From JAEELC01 sp963621965 (GTDB lineage Bacteria > Bacillota_I > Bacilli_A > Acholeplasmatales > Anaeroplasmataceae): 64,000 bases of DNA. The notes below the pieces were generated by a model. The model had not been told where the DNA came from and did no database searches. It saw only the letters and a program-made list of their open reading frames with translations. Position numbers and translations under genes: made by a program. Location: contig CAVFGN010000004.1 of NCBI GenBank assembly GCA_963621965.1, positions 8,047 through 72,046 of the forward strand, written 5' to 3'. Positions 27,031 through 35,549 of the stretch are shown one piece after another (the stretch's first letter is position 1; each line of letters begins with the position of its first letter).

Positions 27031-27694
27031 AATTAAAACCTCATTACATTTATTTTACCACAATTAAAATACAAAATAATAGATATATCTCATTTTGAAC
27101 AAAGAACTAAATATTCTTCTGCCATACATAAAAGTTCATGTAAGAAGAATCATGAATATATTGGATATTTTCTACCTAAAGAAACCTCATTTGAATTTTT
27201 AACAAATGAAAAAACGATCTAATGATATTTCACATAACCCCTACATTATTAAATCTAGTTCTTATCAACATATGAAATAAAGTATGGAAAAGAAAAAATT
27301 GAAAAATTAAAAAATAAAATAGATTGAACCTAAAGATATTATGTTAAAACCCAAACTTTCAAAATAATAGTTCAATCATAATTAATAAAACAAGCAACAA
27401 TTAATCATACCTTAGAATGTCATAATAACAGCTTTATTTGAAAAATTCAGTATTGAAAAATAGGTAAATTTCACCTGCATGTACTATGCCTTTTTCTCTT
27501 TTTATTAATTTTATTAGACCATATACAAATTTAATATGAAAAAATGGCATATCTCACAAAGTGGTGGAAAATCATTAATTTTTACATTTATCAAAAATCA
27601 CTTTTTGAAATTTAAATTTTCATCTAACGAATATTAATTTAGAGCATTTCATTTCTTATCTTCTATCATATTAAAAGCATAAAACTTAATAATA
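27031..27694. other. Gene-poor A+T-rich interval with coding-like debris
   Basis: No intact gene is seen. On the plus strand around 27097-27222 a short open stretch contains HEYIGYFLPKETSFEFL, and further on KYGKEKIEKLKNKID, interrupted by stops and frame changes. This looks like a decayed gene, but I cannot assign it. The asd promoter should lie near 27035-27100. Confidence 0.4.
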
Positions 27695-27730
27695 TAACAA
27701 AAGCCTTTAAGAAATTCTTCTTAAAGACTT
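27695..27730 (-). terminator. Terminator after the LRR lipoprotein
   Basis: On the minus strand the stem AAGTCTTTAAGAA / TTCTTAAAGGCTT is followed by a T-rich tract. Confidence 0.8.
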
Positions 27731-27751
27731 AAGTTTTATATCATTTAATAT

Positions 27752-30700
27752 TTATTTAGTACAATTGTATGTAATATCAGTATATTTTTCGTAATCAGAG
27801 CATATTTGTTTCCATTTTTCTTCTGTTCCTGCATACTTAATTGTTGGCATTACATCAGTTTGTGTAAGTAAATCACTGTATCCAAAGGCATCACTTTCAA
27901 TTCTTTCTACACTACTAGGAATATAAACGGTTTTTAAATTATAACAATTACTAAATGCATATTCACCGATAGTTTTAATGCTACTACCTAAAACAACACT
28001 AGTTAATGGACTACTAGCAAATGCAGCAAATCCTATACTAACAATACCATCACAAATTATTACACTTGTAATATATTCGTTAGCATTAAATGCGTCTTCT
28101 TCGATACTAGTGACTTTATATCCTTTATATCTTGAAGGAATAATTAACTCCTTTTCACTACAAGTACCTATACTTGAAACAGTATAAGTATTAGAAGTAC
28201 TATTAAACTCATATACAAGACCTTCGCTTTGCCAAATTTGAATGTTACCATCTTTATCATAATACCAATAGTTATTGCTATCAGTAGGCTTAGTTTCACT
28301 ATAATAGTATCTAGTAGCAGTATTAAAGCAATTAGCGCCGCCACCACTTACAGAACCAACAGTTATTTTTTCAAATTTTTCTGGAGTTCCTTTATAATAA
28401 ATAACATCAAGACCACCATCTAAGAATGCATTAGTTCCAATAGATGTAACACTATCAGGTAGTACTATTTCTTTTAAGTTGCTAAGATATGCAAATGTGC
28501 ATTCTTTAATTTCTGTAATGCCATCAGGAATTGTAATACTAGTAATCTTATTAGTCGTACGAGGGCCTTCAAAAGCATGAGAACCAATAGTTGTAACTGA
28601 ACTAGGTATTTCAACTTTTTCTAAATTAGTACATCCCCCAAAAGCCCATTCTCCTATAATTGTAACGCCTTCAAGAATAATAACACTCTTAATATTTGTA
28701 TTTTTAAATGCACTATTAGCAATTGTTACATTATGTATTCCATTTTCACCATCATTATATGTTGAAGGTATCACAATATCAGCATCCGAACAAGAGCCAA
28801 TACTAACTGAATAAGTTTGAGTAGCAGAATCATATGTAAAGTTAAGACCGCTGCTATAATAATAAATAATAACACTATTTTTATCAGTTATTTCTTTTGT
28901 TCCTGCTGCATCTTCATAATATTTACCACATTTAGAACATTCCCAATATTCTTTATTTCCATCTTTATTTATAGTAGCATCTGTTGCTGCATGATGTACT
29001 AGATTATGTCCAGTTCCTTTAATTGTTAATGCTTCTAAAGTTGTTTCAATTGTACCTGCTTCATCTTTATACAATTTATCACTAGTAGTAGACTTGTAAT
29101 ATTCTTCATGTCCGTCTTCACATGATGCTTCTACTTTAGCAACCTTATATACTGTCCAAACAGTGATGTTACCATCAGAGTCATAATGCCAATATGAGAA
29201 ATTATTATCTGTAGGTACTGATTCACTATAATAATATCTAGTAGCATTAACTAAACAACTATTATTGCCACCCTCGTTATTTATAGTGATATTACTCCAT
29301 TTTTCATTTGTTCCTTTATAATAAACAGTTAATGAAGTACAGTTTTGAAATGCTCTATAGTTTATAGATGTTACACTTTCAGGAATTACTATACTTGTTA
29401 AATTTGTACAGAATCCAAATGTATTATCACCTATAGTTGTAACACCTTCAGGAATTACAACACTTTTTAAATTTGTACAACCATTAAATGCGTTAGTTCC
29501 TATAGTTGTAACACCTTCAGGAATACGTACACTCTCAATATTCGTATTTTGATAGAACGCATTATTTAAAATACCAGTAACATTATGTATTCCATTTTCA
29601 CCATCATTATATGTTGAAGGTATCACAATATCAGTATCCGAACAAGAGCCAATACTAACTGAATAAGTTTGAGTAGTATTGTCAAAACTATAAGTAAGAC
29701 CTTTACTATAATATTTAACAATGACACTTGTCTTATCTGTTATTTCAGTATCTCCATTTGAATCTTTATAATATTTACCACATATAGAACATTCCCAATA
29801 TTCAATATTGCCATCTTTAGCTTTAGTAGCATCTTTAGCTTCATGATGAGTAAGTTTATGACCTAATGCAGAAATCTTTAAAGCATCTAAAGTTGTTTCT
29901 TTTGTTCCAGTTTCGTCAGTATAATATGTATCACTAGTTGTAGACTTATAATATTCTTCATGTCCGTTCTCTGTACAAGTTGCATCTAATCTCGCAACCT
30001 TATATACTGTCCAAACAGTAATGTTACCATTTGTATCATAATGCCAATAAGAGTGATCACCATCAGTAGGAACAGTTTCACTATAATACAGTGTAACATC
30101 TTTTAATTTACCATTATCAATACCAATCGTTACATTAGACCAGTCTGATAAACTGCCTTTGTAATATACACTTTCTAAATTATTACATTTATTAAATGCA
30201 TATTTACATATATTTGTTAAACTTTGAGGAATTACAACTGTTTTTAAGTTTTCACATTGATTAAATGTGCACATACCAATTTCTGTAACACCTTCAGGTA
30301 TAACAATGCTTGTTATATTTTTGCACTTGTCATTTTTGCTACTATCGAAAGCATAATCCGCAATTTTTGTAACTTTTAATCCATTATAAGTTGATGGAAT
30401 AACTATATCAGTGTCTTCACAAATGCCAAGTCCACTAACTACATAACCACCATCTTGTTGGTCGTATGATAATCCTTTACTAAAAGTTTTAATAACAAGA
30501 CTTGTTTTATCTGTTATTTCATTTGTAGCTTCTGAATTGCTAAAATATTTACCGCAATCTGAACAAGACCAATATTCTCTTAAACCATCTGAATCTGATG
30601 TCTCTAAAACCTCATCATGATGAACAAGTGAATGGCTTGCTTTTATACGCAAAGCTTTTAAAGTTGTTTCATTTTCTCCATCTTCATCTTTAAATACTTT

Positions 30701-31153
30701 ACCACAAGTAGTGCACTCATAGTGAGCTTTAACTCCGTCTTCTGTACAAGTTGCATCTACCTTCTTAACTTTTACAATTGTATGAGTGTGTTCTGATTCG
30801 GAAATTTCAACAGTTTCTTCGTATCCACAAACAGTACAAGTTCTCTTCTTACTGCCCTTTGTATCCTCTGTTGCCTCAGTAATAACTACCCACTCACTAT
30901 AATTATGTTCTTCTTCATCACTTCTTACATTGTGACCACATGTTGCATCATGCCAGTGGTATGTTTCATCATTAGACCAATTTGTAGCATATGAATGACT
31001 GTGAGTATTTTCGCCTGATGAACTTTGGCCATTGTTAGTAGATTCAGAAACATCCGATTTTGAAGAACTACTAATATCATTACCTCTACAAGAGAAAAGA
31101 GATGACATTAATAATACTGCAAGTGGAATCATTAATAATTTCTTTTTCTTCAT
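27752..31153 (-). CDS. Large surface lipoprotein with BspA-type leucine-rich repeats and CxxC modules
   Basis: A 1133-residue precursor with a lipoprotein signal (MKKKK, hydrophobic core, lipobox LFSC, Cys22), a Ser/Asn-rich linker and a His-rich stretch. Alternating modules follow. One type holds a CxxCGKYY-like segment (CSDCGKYF, CSICGKYY, CSKCGKYY) with EITDK. The other holds BspA/TpLRR repeats such as VTTIGTNAFNGCTNLKSVVIPEG. Modules recur at about 284 residues. The protein should be anchored outside the membrane, and BspA-type proteins in gut and oral bacteria serve as adhesins. AGGAGG precedes the ATG, and a terminator-bearing leader lies upstream. No LPXTG sorting signal is present. 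Confidence 0.92.
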   Translation of the reverse strand: MKKKKLLMIPLAVLLMSSLFSCRGNDISSSSKSDVSESTNNGQSSSGENTHSHSYATNWSNDETYHWHDATCGHNVRSDEEEHNYSEWVVITEATEDTKGSKKRTCTVCGYEETVEISESEHTHTIVKVKKVDATCTEDGVKAHYECTTCGKVFKDEDGENETTLKALRIKASHSLVHHDEVLETSDSDGLREYWSCSDCGKYFSNSEATNEITDKTSLVIKTFSKGLSYDQQDGGYVVSGLGICEDTDIVIPSTYNGLKVTKIADYAFDSSKNDKCKNITSIVIPEGVTEIGMCTFNQCENLKTVVIPQSLTNICKYAFNKCNNLESVYYKGSLSDWSNVTIGIDNGKLKDVTLYYSETVPTDGDHSYWHYDTNGNITVWTVYKVARLDATCTENGHEEYYKSTTSDTYYTDETGTKETTLDALKISALGHKLTHHEAKDATKAKDGNIEYWECSICGKYYKDSNGDTEITDKTSVIVKYYSKGLTYSFDNTTQTYSVSIGSCSDTDIVIPSTYNDGENGIHNVTGILNNAFYQNTNIESVRIPEGVTTIGTNAFNGCTNLKSVVIPEGVTTIGDNTFGFCTNLTSIVIPESVTSINYRAFQNCTSLTVYYKGTNEKWSNITINNEGGNNSCLVNATRYYYSESVPTDNNFSYWHYDSDGNITVWTVYKVAKVEASCEDGHEEYYKSTTSDKLYKDEAGTIETTLEALTIKGTGHNLVHHAATDATINKDGNKEYWECSKCGKYYEDAAGTKEITDKNSVIIYYYSSGLNFTYDSATQTYSVSIGSCSDADIVIPSTYNDGENGIHNVTIANSAFKNTNIKSVIILEGVTIIGEWAFGGCTNLEKVEIPSSVTTIGSHAFEGPRTTNKITSITIPDGITEIKECTFAYLSNLKEIVLPDSVTSIGTNAFLDGGLDVIYYKGTPEKFEKITVGSVSGGGANCFNTATRYYYSETKPTDSNNYWYYDKDGNIQIWQSEGLVYEFNSTSNTYTVSSIGTCSEKELIIPSRYKGYKVTSIEEDAFNANEYITSVIICDGIVSIGFAAFASSPLTSVVLGSSIKTIGEYAFSNCYNLKTVYIPSSVERIESDAFGYSDLLTQTDVMPTIKYAGTEEKWKQICSDYEKYTDITYNCTK
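28728..28824 (-). repeat. 97-nt direct repeat, copy 1 (inside the LRR gene)
   Basis: Nearly identical to 29580-29676, with one visible mismatch, and in the same reading frame 852 bp (284 codons) away. It encodes the SCSDADIVIPSTYNDGENG segment. Confidence 0.85.
29580..29676 (-). repeat. 97-nt direct repeat, copy 2 (inside the LRR gene)
   Basis: Partner of 28728-28824. It encodes the SCSDTDIVIPSTYNDGENG segment. Recombination between the copies would delete or add exactly one module without a frameshift. Confidence 0.85.
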
Positions 31154-31188
31154 ATTTTACCTCCTAATAAATTTAAGCCTTAAACATT

Positions 31189-31275
31189 AAAAAAAGATCT
31201 TGAAACCAAGATCTTAAATAGATGTAATCATAATTACCCCCCGCTAATTTTTAATACGGAATGGCAAGGCTTTCG
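31189..31275 (-). ncRNA. Leader RNA with terminator upstream of the LRR lipoprotein
   Basis: A consensus promoter starts a transcript near 31275. It begins with GGCGAAAGCC (a GNRA-loop hairpin), continues with an AATTA-GCGGGGGG-TAATT stem-loop with a G-rich loop, and ends at a strong terminator (AAGATCTTG / CAAGATCTT plus seven T, 31189-31215). All of this lies before the LRR gene's ribosome binding site (about 31161). Such an arrangement means attenuation, a riboswitch, or a separate ~87-nt RNA. I do not recognise the class. It lacks the conserved motifs I know for c-di-GMP, T-box or SRP RNAs. Confidence 0.55.
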
Positions 31276-31281
31276 CCTATA

Positions 31282-31310
31282 ATTTTATCATAGAATTTTT
31301 TTGATGTAAA
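31282..31310 (-). promoter_or_regulatory. Promoter of the LRR leader
   Basis: On the minus strand, -35 TTTACA (31305-31310), 17-nt spacer, -10 TAAAAT (31282-31287) preceded by TGA. Confidence 0.75.
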
Positions 31311-31518
31311 ACAAAATACATGTAAGCTTTAAAGATTTTTCCTTTAAAATTATGCCTTAATTTTATCACCAAAACTTATAATTTCAATTTAGTCTTTCAA
31401 AGCTACGACTATCAAATCAGATTTTAAAACAATACTAGAACTACGACTAATAGTTGACAGTAAATTATAGTATACGTCAAATCATCTAGTGCTAATTTAA
31501 ACATATATAGCCCGTTTG
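31311..31518. other. Spacer downstream of typA
   Basis: No gene is visible. The nonamer CTACGACTA occurs twice (31403-31411 and 31441-31449). No strong terminator for typA is apparent. Confidence 0.4.
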
Positions 31519-33342
31519 CTATTCAGCGTCTTTTTGCTTTGCATCCCATTTCTTACGAGTTTGAGTATCAAGAATTCTCTTACGTAATCTAATATGGTTA
31601 GGAGTAACTTCAACTAATTCATCATCATTTATATATTCAAGACATTGTTCAAGAGATAATTGTAAAGGTCTCTTTAAAACAACAGTCATATCTTTGTTTG
31701 ATGAACGAGTGTTTGTTTGTTGTTTAGCAGTTACAACGTTTACAGCCATATCTAAATCTCTGTTAGATTGACCTACGATCATACCTTCATAAACTTCTTC
31801 ACCTGGTTCAATAAACATTGTACCACGATCTTCAAGGTGACCTAGTGAATAAGCTGTTGCGCTACCCTTTGCAATACTTACTAAAGCACCTAAACTACGC
31901 TTACCAAGATTTAAACTAGCCATAGGACGGTAATCACTAAATGAGTGAGAAATAATACCGTAACCTTTAGTAGCAGTCATGAATTCAGTGTTAAATCCAA
32001 TTAATCCTCTGGCAGGAATATCAAAAATCACTTTAGATTGAGTTTCAGTATTTTTCATATCTTTCATGACACCACCGCGTTCACCAAGTAAAGTAATAAC
32101 TGAACCGATAACATCACTAGGAGCTTCAACAGTTACTTCCTCATATGGTTCACACTTAACTCCATCAATTTCCTTCATAATAGCTTTAGGACTAGATACT
32201 TGGAATTCATAACCTTCTCTACGCATTGTTTCAATTAATACAGATAAGTGTAATTCACCACGACCAGAAACAATCCACTCTTCGCTTGTACCAAGTCTCT
32301 TAACACGTAGTGATACATCCTTTTGAATTTCTCTATTTAATCTTTCATCAATCTTAGAAGCTGTAACTAATTTACCATCTTGTCCACAGAACGGAGATGT
32401 GTTAGTACCAAATGTCATTTGTAATGTTGGTTCACTTACTTGAATTAAAGGAAGAGCTTCTTCTTCACCTTGATTACATACAGTTTCACCGATATAAATA
32501 TCAGATAAACCTGAAATAGCAACGATATCACCAGCATACGCCTCAGATGCTTCAATCTTGTCTAAACCTAGGAATGTATATAATTTTTGAACTCTAAAAG
32601 AAGTGTATGATCCATCACGACGGATACAAGTAGCCATTTGGTTAGCTTTTATAGTACCACGCGCAATCTTACCAATACCAATACGACCTACGAAATCGTT
32701 ATAATCAAGAATTGCAGGTTGGAATTGTAATGGTTCACTTGAATTATCAACAGGTTCAGGAACATAATCAATAATCATATTGAATAATGGATCCATACCT
32801 GGTTGTTGAAGAGCAGCATCTGGTGATTCACTTGAAGTCATGTTGATAGCTGAAGTATAAATAACAGGGAATTCAAGTTGGGATTCATCAGCACCAAGTT
32901 CAATTAAAAGGTCTAAAACTTCATCAACTACTTGTTGAGGTCTAGCACTTGGCTTATCAATTTTATTAACTACAACAATTGGCTTGTGTCCTGCTTCTAA
33001 AGCTTTCTTTAAAACGAATCTTGTTTGAGGCATTGTACCTTCGTATGCATCAACAACAAGAACAACTCCATCAACCATACCCATGATACGTTCAACTTCG
33101 CCACCAAAATCAGCGTGTCCTGGAGTATCTAGAATATTAATCTTGTAATCCTTATATTTAATAGCAGTATTTTTAGATAAAATTGTAATACCTCTTTCAC
33201 GTTCAAGTTGATTACTATCCATTACGCAAGTTTCAACTTGTTGGTTTTCTCTAAAAGTGTGTGAGCATTTTAATAAAGCGTCAACTAATGTAGTTTTACC
33301 ATGGTCAACGTGAGCAATTATCGCAATATTTCTAATCTTCAT
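31519..33342 (-). CDS. typA: Ribosome-associated GTPase TypA/BipA
   Basis: This 607-residue translational GTPase has G1 HVDHGKTTL, switch I with ERGITIL, G3 DTPGHADFGGEV, G4 NKIDKP, then EF-G-like domains II, III and V and the TypA-specific C-terminal domain (LEYINDDELVEVTPNHIRLRK). It acts on the 50S subunit in ribosome assembly and stress adaptation. Its length is usual for the family. A consensus promoter (33379-33406) lies directly upstream, so it is its own unit. Confidence 0.98.
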   Translation of the reverse strand: MKIRNIAIIAHVDHGKTTLVDALLKCSHTFRENQQVETCVMDSNQLERERGITILSKNTAIKYKDYKINILDTPGHADFGGEVERIMGMVDGVVLVVDAYEGTMPQTRFVLKKALEAGHKPIVVVNKIDKPSARPQQVVDEVLDLLIELGADESQLEFPVIYTSAINMTSSESPDAALQQPGMDPLFNMIIDYVPEPVDNSSEPLQFQPAILDYNDFVGRIGIGKIARGTIKANQMATCIRRDGSYTSFRVQKLYTFLGLDKIEASEAYAGDIVAISGLSDIYIGETVCNQGEEEALPLIQVSEPTLQMTFGTNTSPFCGQDGKLVTASKIDERLNREIQKDVSLRVKRLGTSEEWIVSGRGELHLSVLIETMRREGYEFQVSSPKAIMKEIDGVKCEPYEEVTVEAPSDVIGSVITLLGERGGVMKDMKNTETQSKVIFDIPARGLIGFNTEFMTATKGYGIISHSFSDYRPMASLNLGKRSLGALVSIAKGSATAYSLGHLEDRGTMFIEPGEEVYEGMIVGQSNRDLDMAVNVVTAKQQTNTRSSNKDMTVVLKRPLQLSLEQCLEYINDDELVEVTPNHIRLRKRILDTQTRKKWDAKQKDAE

Positions 33343-33378
33343 AGTTATCCTTCTTTCATAAATAAAAAATACCTAAAT

Positions 33379-33406
33379 ATTTTATCACATCTAGTTTATT
33401 TTTCAA
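33379..33406 (-). promoter_or_regulatory. typA promoter
   Basis: On the minus strand, -35 TTGAAA (33401-33406), 16-nt spacer, extended -10 TGA-TAAAAT (hexamer 33379-33384). Confidence 0.75.
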
Positions 33407-33552
33407 CAAAAATTTATTTTTCTTTACACCTTTGTTTATCAACATAATTTAAGCTAGCTCTAAAATAGTATGCAATCTATAGAGCATTACAAAGGAAAGT
33501 ATAAAATTTTACACTTGTATAAATTTTCAATAAAAAATATATAAAGTTGCAC

Positions 33553-33697
33553 AAAAAAAGACTAAGAATAAAGTTCTTAGCCTGAGAGGGGATCAGTATA
33601 TTTGAATATTAAAGGGAGAGTTATGTATGAAAAAATATACAGAATGATTAAATTTAAAGTGTTTTGTTTATTATTTATATCTTAATCTCTTAAGACA
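33553..33697 (-). ncRNA. Putative C-rich small RNA, copy 1
   Basis: A minus-strand unit of about 145 nt is bounded by a TATAAT box (33703-33708) and an intrinsic terminator (CTAAGAA / TTCTTAG plus seven T, 33553-33580). Its 5' end forms a hairpin, TCTTAA-GAGA-TTAAGA. The middle has GTATAT pairing with ATATAC (33596-33601 with 33635-33640) around a CATACATAACTCTCCCTT segment, and the loop TCCCCTC sits between CTGA and TCAG. A homologue is at 48044-48194, with a 29-nt identical core. CTCTCCC and CCCC are complementary to Shine-Dalgarno sequences. The gap around it holds no gene. Confidence 0.6.
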
Positions 33698-33702
33698 ATA
33701 GT

Positions 33703-33755
33703 ATTATAGAATCCTATTATCGATAAAATATATCCAAATTATGTGAAATTATGTG
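33703..33755 (-). promoter_or_regulatory. Promoter region of small RNA copy 1 with direct repeat
   Basis: -10 TATAAT lies at 33703-33708 (minus strand). The plus-strand decamer AAATTATGTG occurs twice in tandem at 33736-33745 and 33746-33755. A similar double TGTGAAATT element sits at the same distance upstream of copy 2, which suggests an activator site. There is no consensus -35. Confidence 0.5.
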
Positions 33756-33757
33756 AT

Positions 33758-34825
33758 TTAATTAATATCCTTTAATAACGCTTCAAGTGCATATGCTTCG
33801 TCAATCATATTCTTTGATAATCTTTTTCTAATTTCCTCAAAGAAAAGTCTAGCATTTGTGTTGTTTTCTTTTTTTGCAATATTAATAATTTTATTAAGAG
33901 CTTGTGAGAAAGACGGATTATTATGATTTCTAAGTATTTCAAGCAACTCAAAATACTTACCGTTTTTAAATAACTTTTTAAGTCCTGCAATTTCTTGTGG
34001 TGCATTTTTTATTTTGATTCTTTGAATTGGCTTCTTTTCAAGTAATGCGATATCGTTGTAAAGTTTAACTAAATGAACTGTATATGTGTAGTTGTTAAGT
34101 GCTGTATGAGGTAATTTATTTATTTTAAATAATAAATCAATTTTCTTTTTTACACGTAAATCTTTACTAGGATAAACTTTATCTAGTTTAATACGCAATT
34201 CTTTTAAATCACAATTAACAGATGAGCCTTGCATAAAGGTATTAATCATGTAGAATACGTCATCAGATAAAATGTCTGTTGAATGCACTTCTTGATAATT
34301 ATATAAATTTTCTAATAATTTACTTGATTCAAAATAGTAATCCTTTAATATTTTTAAGAAATCTACAACGCGCTCTTTTTCTTTTTCTTCTTCCATATGG
34401 ATTTGATATTTAAACGAATATTTATCAATATCTTTTGGGTTTAATGTACAATAAACAACACTTCTTTTTACAATTCTATTTGTGGGGTGTCCTACTACAT
34501 CATTTCTAATATATTTCAATTCGCGTAATGTTTGGTTATCATTGATTCGAACAAAGTTTTTACTGTTTGTTAAAGCTACACTTAATGTATATATAGCATC
34601 AATTGACACAAATAGCGCTTGAAGTAGTCCGTATAGACGAAGGCATGCCTCCTCTTTAGAAAAATCTTTTTCAATAGTATCGTAGAAAAAACCAATAATT
34701 CCATCATTTAATTTCAATGTTTTAACACTTACATAATATTCAAGACGATTATATTTTTGATCTAATTTATCAAGTATTTGTATATAATCATTTTTGTTTT
34801 TTAAAATCTCTTCCTTAATTTCCAT
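33758..34825 (-). CDS. Unknown protein, possible HEPN-type domain
   Basis: A 355-residue soluble protein that I do not recognise as a named family. The first half is helical and contains ELKYIRNDVVGHPTNR, resembling the R-x4-6-H motif (RNDVVGH) of HEPN-type domains, which often are RNases or nucleotide-binding partners. The second half is basic and helical (KPIQRIKIKNAPQEIAGLKK onward). It lies between copy 1 of the small RNA and the terminator of lemA, so it is probably transcribed separately. There is no antitoxin-like small gene beside it. Confidence 0.7.
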   Translation of the reverse strand: MEIKEEILKNKNDYIQILDKLDQKYNRLEYYVSVKTLKLNDGIIGFFYDTIEKDFSKEEACLRLYGLLQALFVSIDAIYTLSVALTNSKNFVRINDNQTLRELKYIRNDVVGHPTNRIVKRSVVYCTLNPKDIDKYSFKYQIHMEEEKEKERVVDFLKILKDYYFESSKLLENLYNYQEVHSTDILSDDVFYMINTFMQGSSVNCDLKELRIKLDKVYPSKDLRVKKKIDLLFKINKLPHTALNNYTYTVHLVKLYNDIALLEKKPIQRIKIKNAPQEIAGLKKLFKNGKYFELLEILRNHNNPSFSQALNKIINIAKKENNTNARLFFEEIRKRLSKNMIDEAYALEALLKDIN

Positions 34826-34853
34826 AATTACACCTTAAACATCTTAAATTTTT

Positions 34854-34878
34854 AAAAAAATCTCCTAATTTTAGGAGA
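34854..34878 (-). terminator. Terminator after lemA
   Basis: On the minus strand the stem TCTCCTAA / TTAGGAGA is followed by seven T. Confidence 0.88.
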
Positions 34879-34887
34879 CTTTTTATT

Positions 34888-35547
34888 TTAGAATAAAACT
34901 TCACGTGCTTTTTCTCTTACTTCATCAGTTGTAGAGAAAGGAACACGAGTTGTATATCCTGCTTTAGCGGCTACAATCATCTTTGTAGGCCATGCTTGAA
35001 TATCAGAGTTCCATCTATTTACAGTATCGTTGTAAACTTCTCTAGCAGCTGTAATTTCTTTTTGAAGATAAGAGTTTTGTTGCATGCAATCTCTTAATTC
35101 TTGATGACTCTTTAATTCAGGGTAGTTTTCAAATGCAATATTAATTGATTTACCGATAGTTTCAAGTTGTCCTGCAACTTCATTTCTTGATTCATCACTT
35201 AAATTACCTGATCTATATTTAGCAATTTGAGTAAATGTTTCTTTATCTAAATCAATAGACTTATCAAGTAACTTTGCTGCATTTGTTAAAATAACTACTC
35301 TTTGTTCAAGATAGTTATCAATAGTTGAAGCATCATGTTGAAGCTTTTGTTCAAGTTGACGTAAATATGTACCAGCTTTAATCTTCATAAATAAGAACAC
35401 TAAACCAGGAATGATGCCTAAACACCAAAGTACAACTTGGAATACTGTAGAACCAGCACCAACCTTAACAGGTATACGCTTGTTAATTACACGTACATCT
35501 CTTCCTGCACTTACTTCGTCATCAAATTCATCTAATCCGTTTGCCAT
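34888..35547 (-). CDS. lemA: LemA family protein
   Basis: A 219-residue protein with one membrane helix (about 34-54: VLWCLGIIPGLVFLFMKI) followed by the alpha-helical LemA domain, with LRQLEQKLQHDASTIDNYLEQRVVILTNAAKLLDKSIDLD and the conserved YPELKSHQELRDCMQQNSYLQKEITAARE...YN. LemA proteins are membrane-anchored helical bundles of uncertain function. It follows the DUF3137-like gene by 2 nt, a pairing known in Mollicutes-like genomes, so they act together. Confidence 0.9.
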   Translation of the reverse strand: MANGLDEFDDEVSAGRDVRVINKRIPVKVGAGSTVFQVVLWCLGIIPGLVFLFMKIKAGTYLRQLEQKLQHDASTIDNYLEQRVVILTNAAKLLDKSIDLDKETFTQIAKYRSGNLSDESRNEVAGQLETIGKSINIAFENYPELKSHQELRDCMQQNSYLQKEITAAREVYNDTVNRWNSDIQAWPTKMIVAAKAGYTTRVPFSTTDEVREKAREVLF

Positions 35548-35549
35548 AA

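Noticed and set aside
31189..31275. SRP (4.5S) RNA or c-di-GMP riboswitch at the LRR leader
   Set aside because: The SRP GGAAG-type apical loop and the conserved c-di-GMP-I GGCAAAC and GACGCAAAGC blocks are not present. Only the general hairpin-terminator plan is shared.
33621..33683. Plus-strand mini-ORFs MYEKIYRMIKF... and MYEKIYKLIKI... (33.6 kb and 48.1 kb) with GGGAGAG ahead, like type I toxins
   Set aside because: The two copies diverge in reading frame after about 11 codons while the nucleotide sequence stays conserved, and terminators and TATAAT boxes are on the other strand. A structured RNA explains it better.
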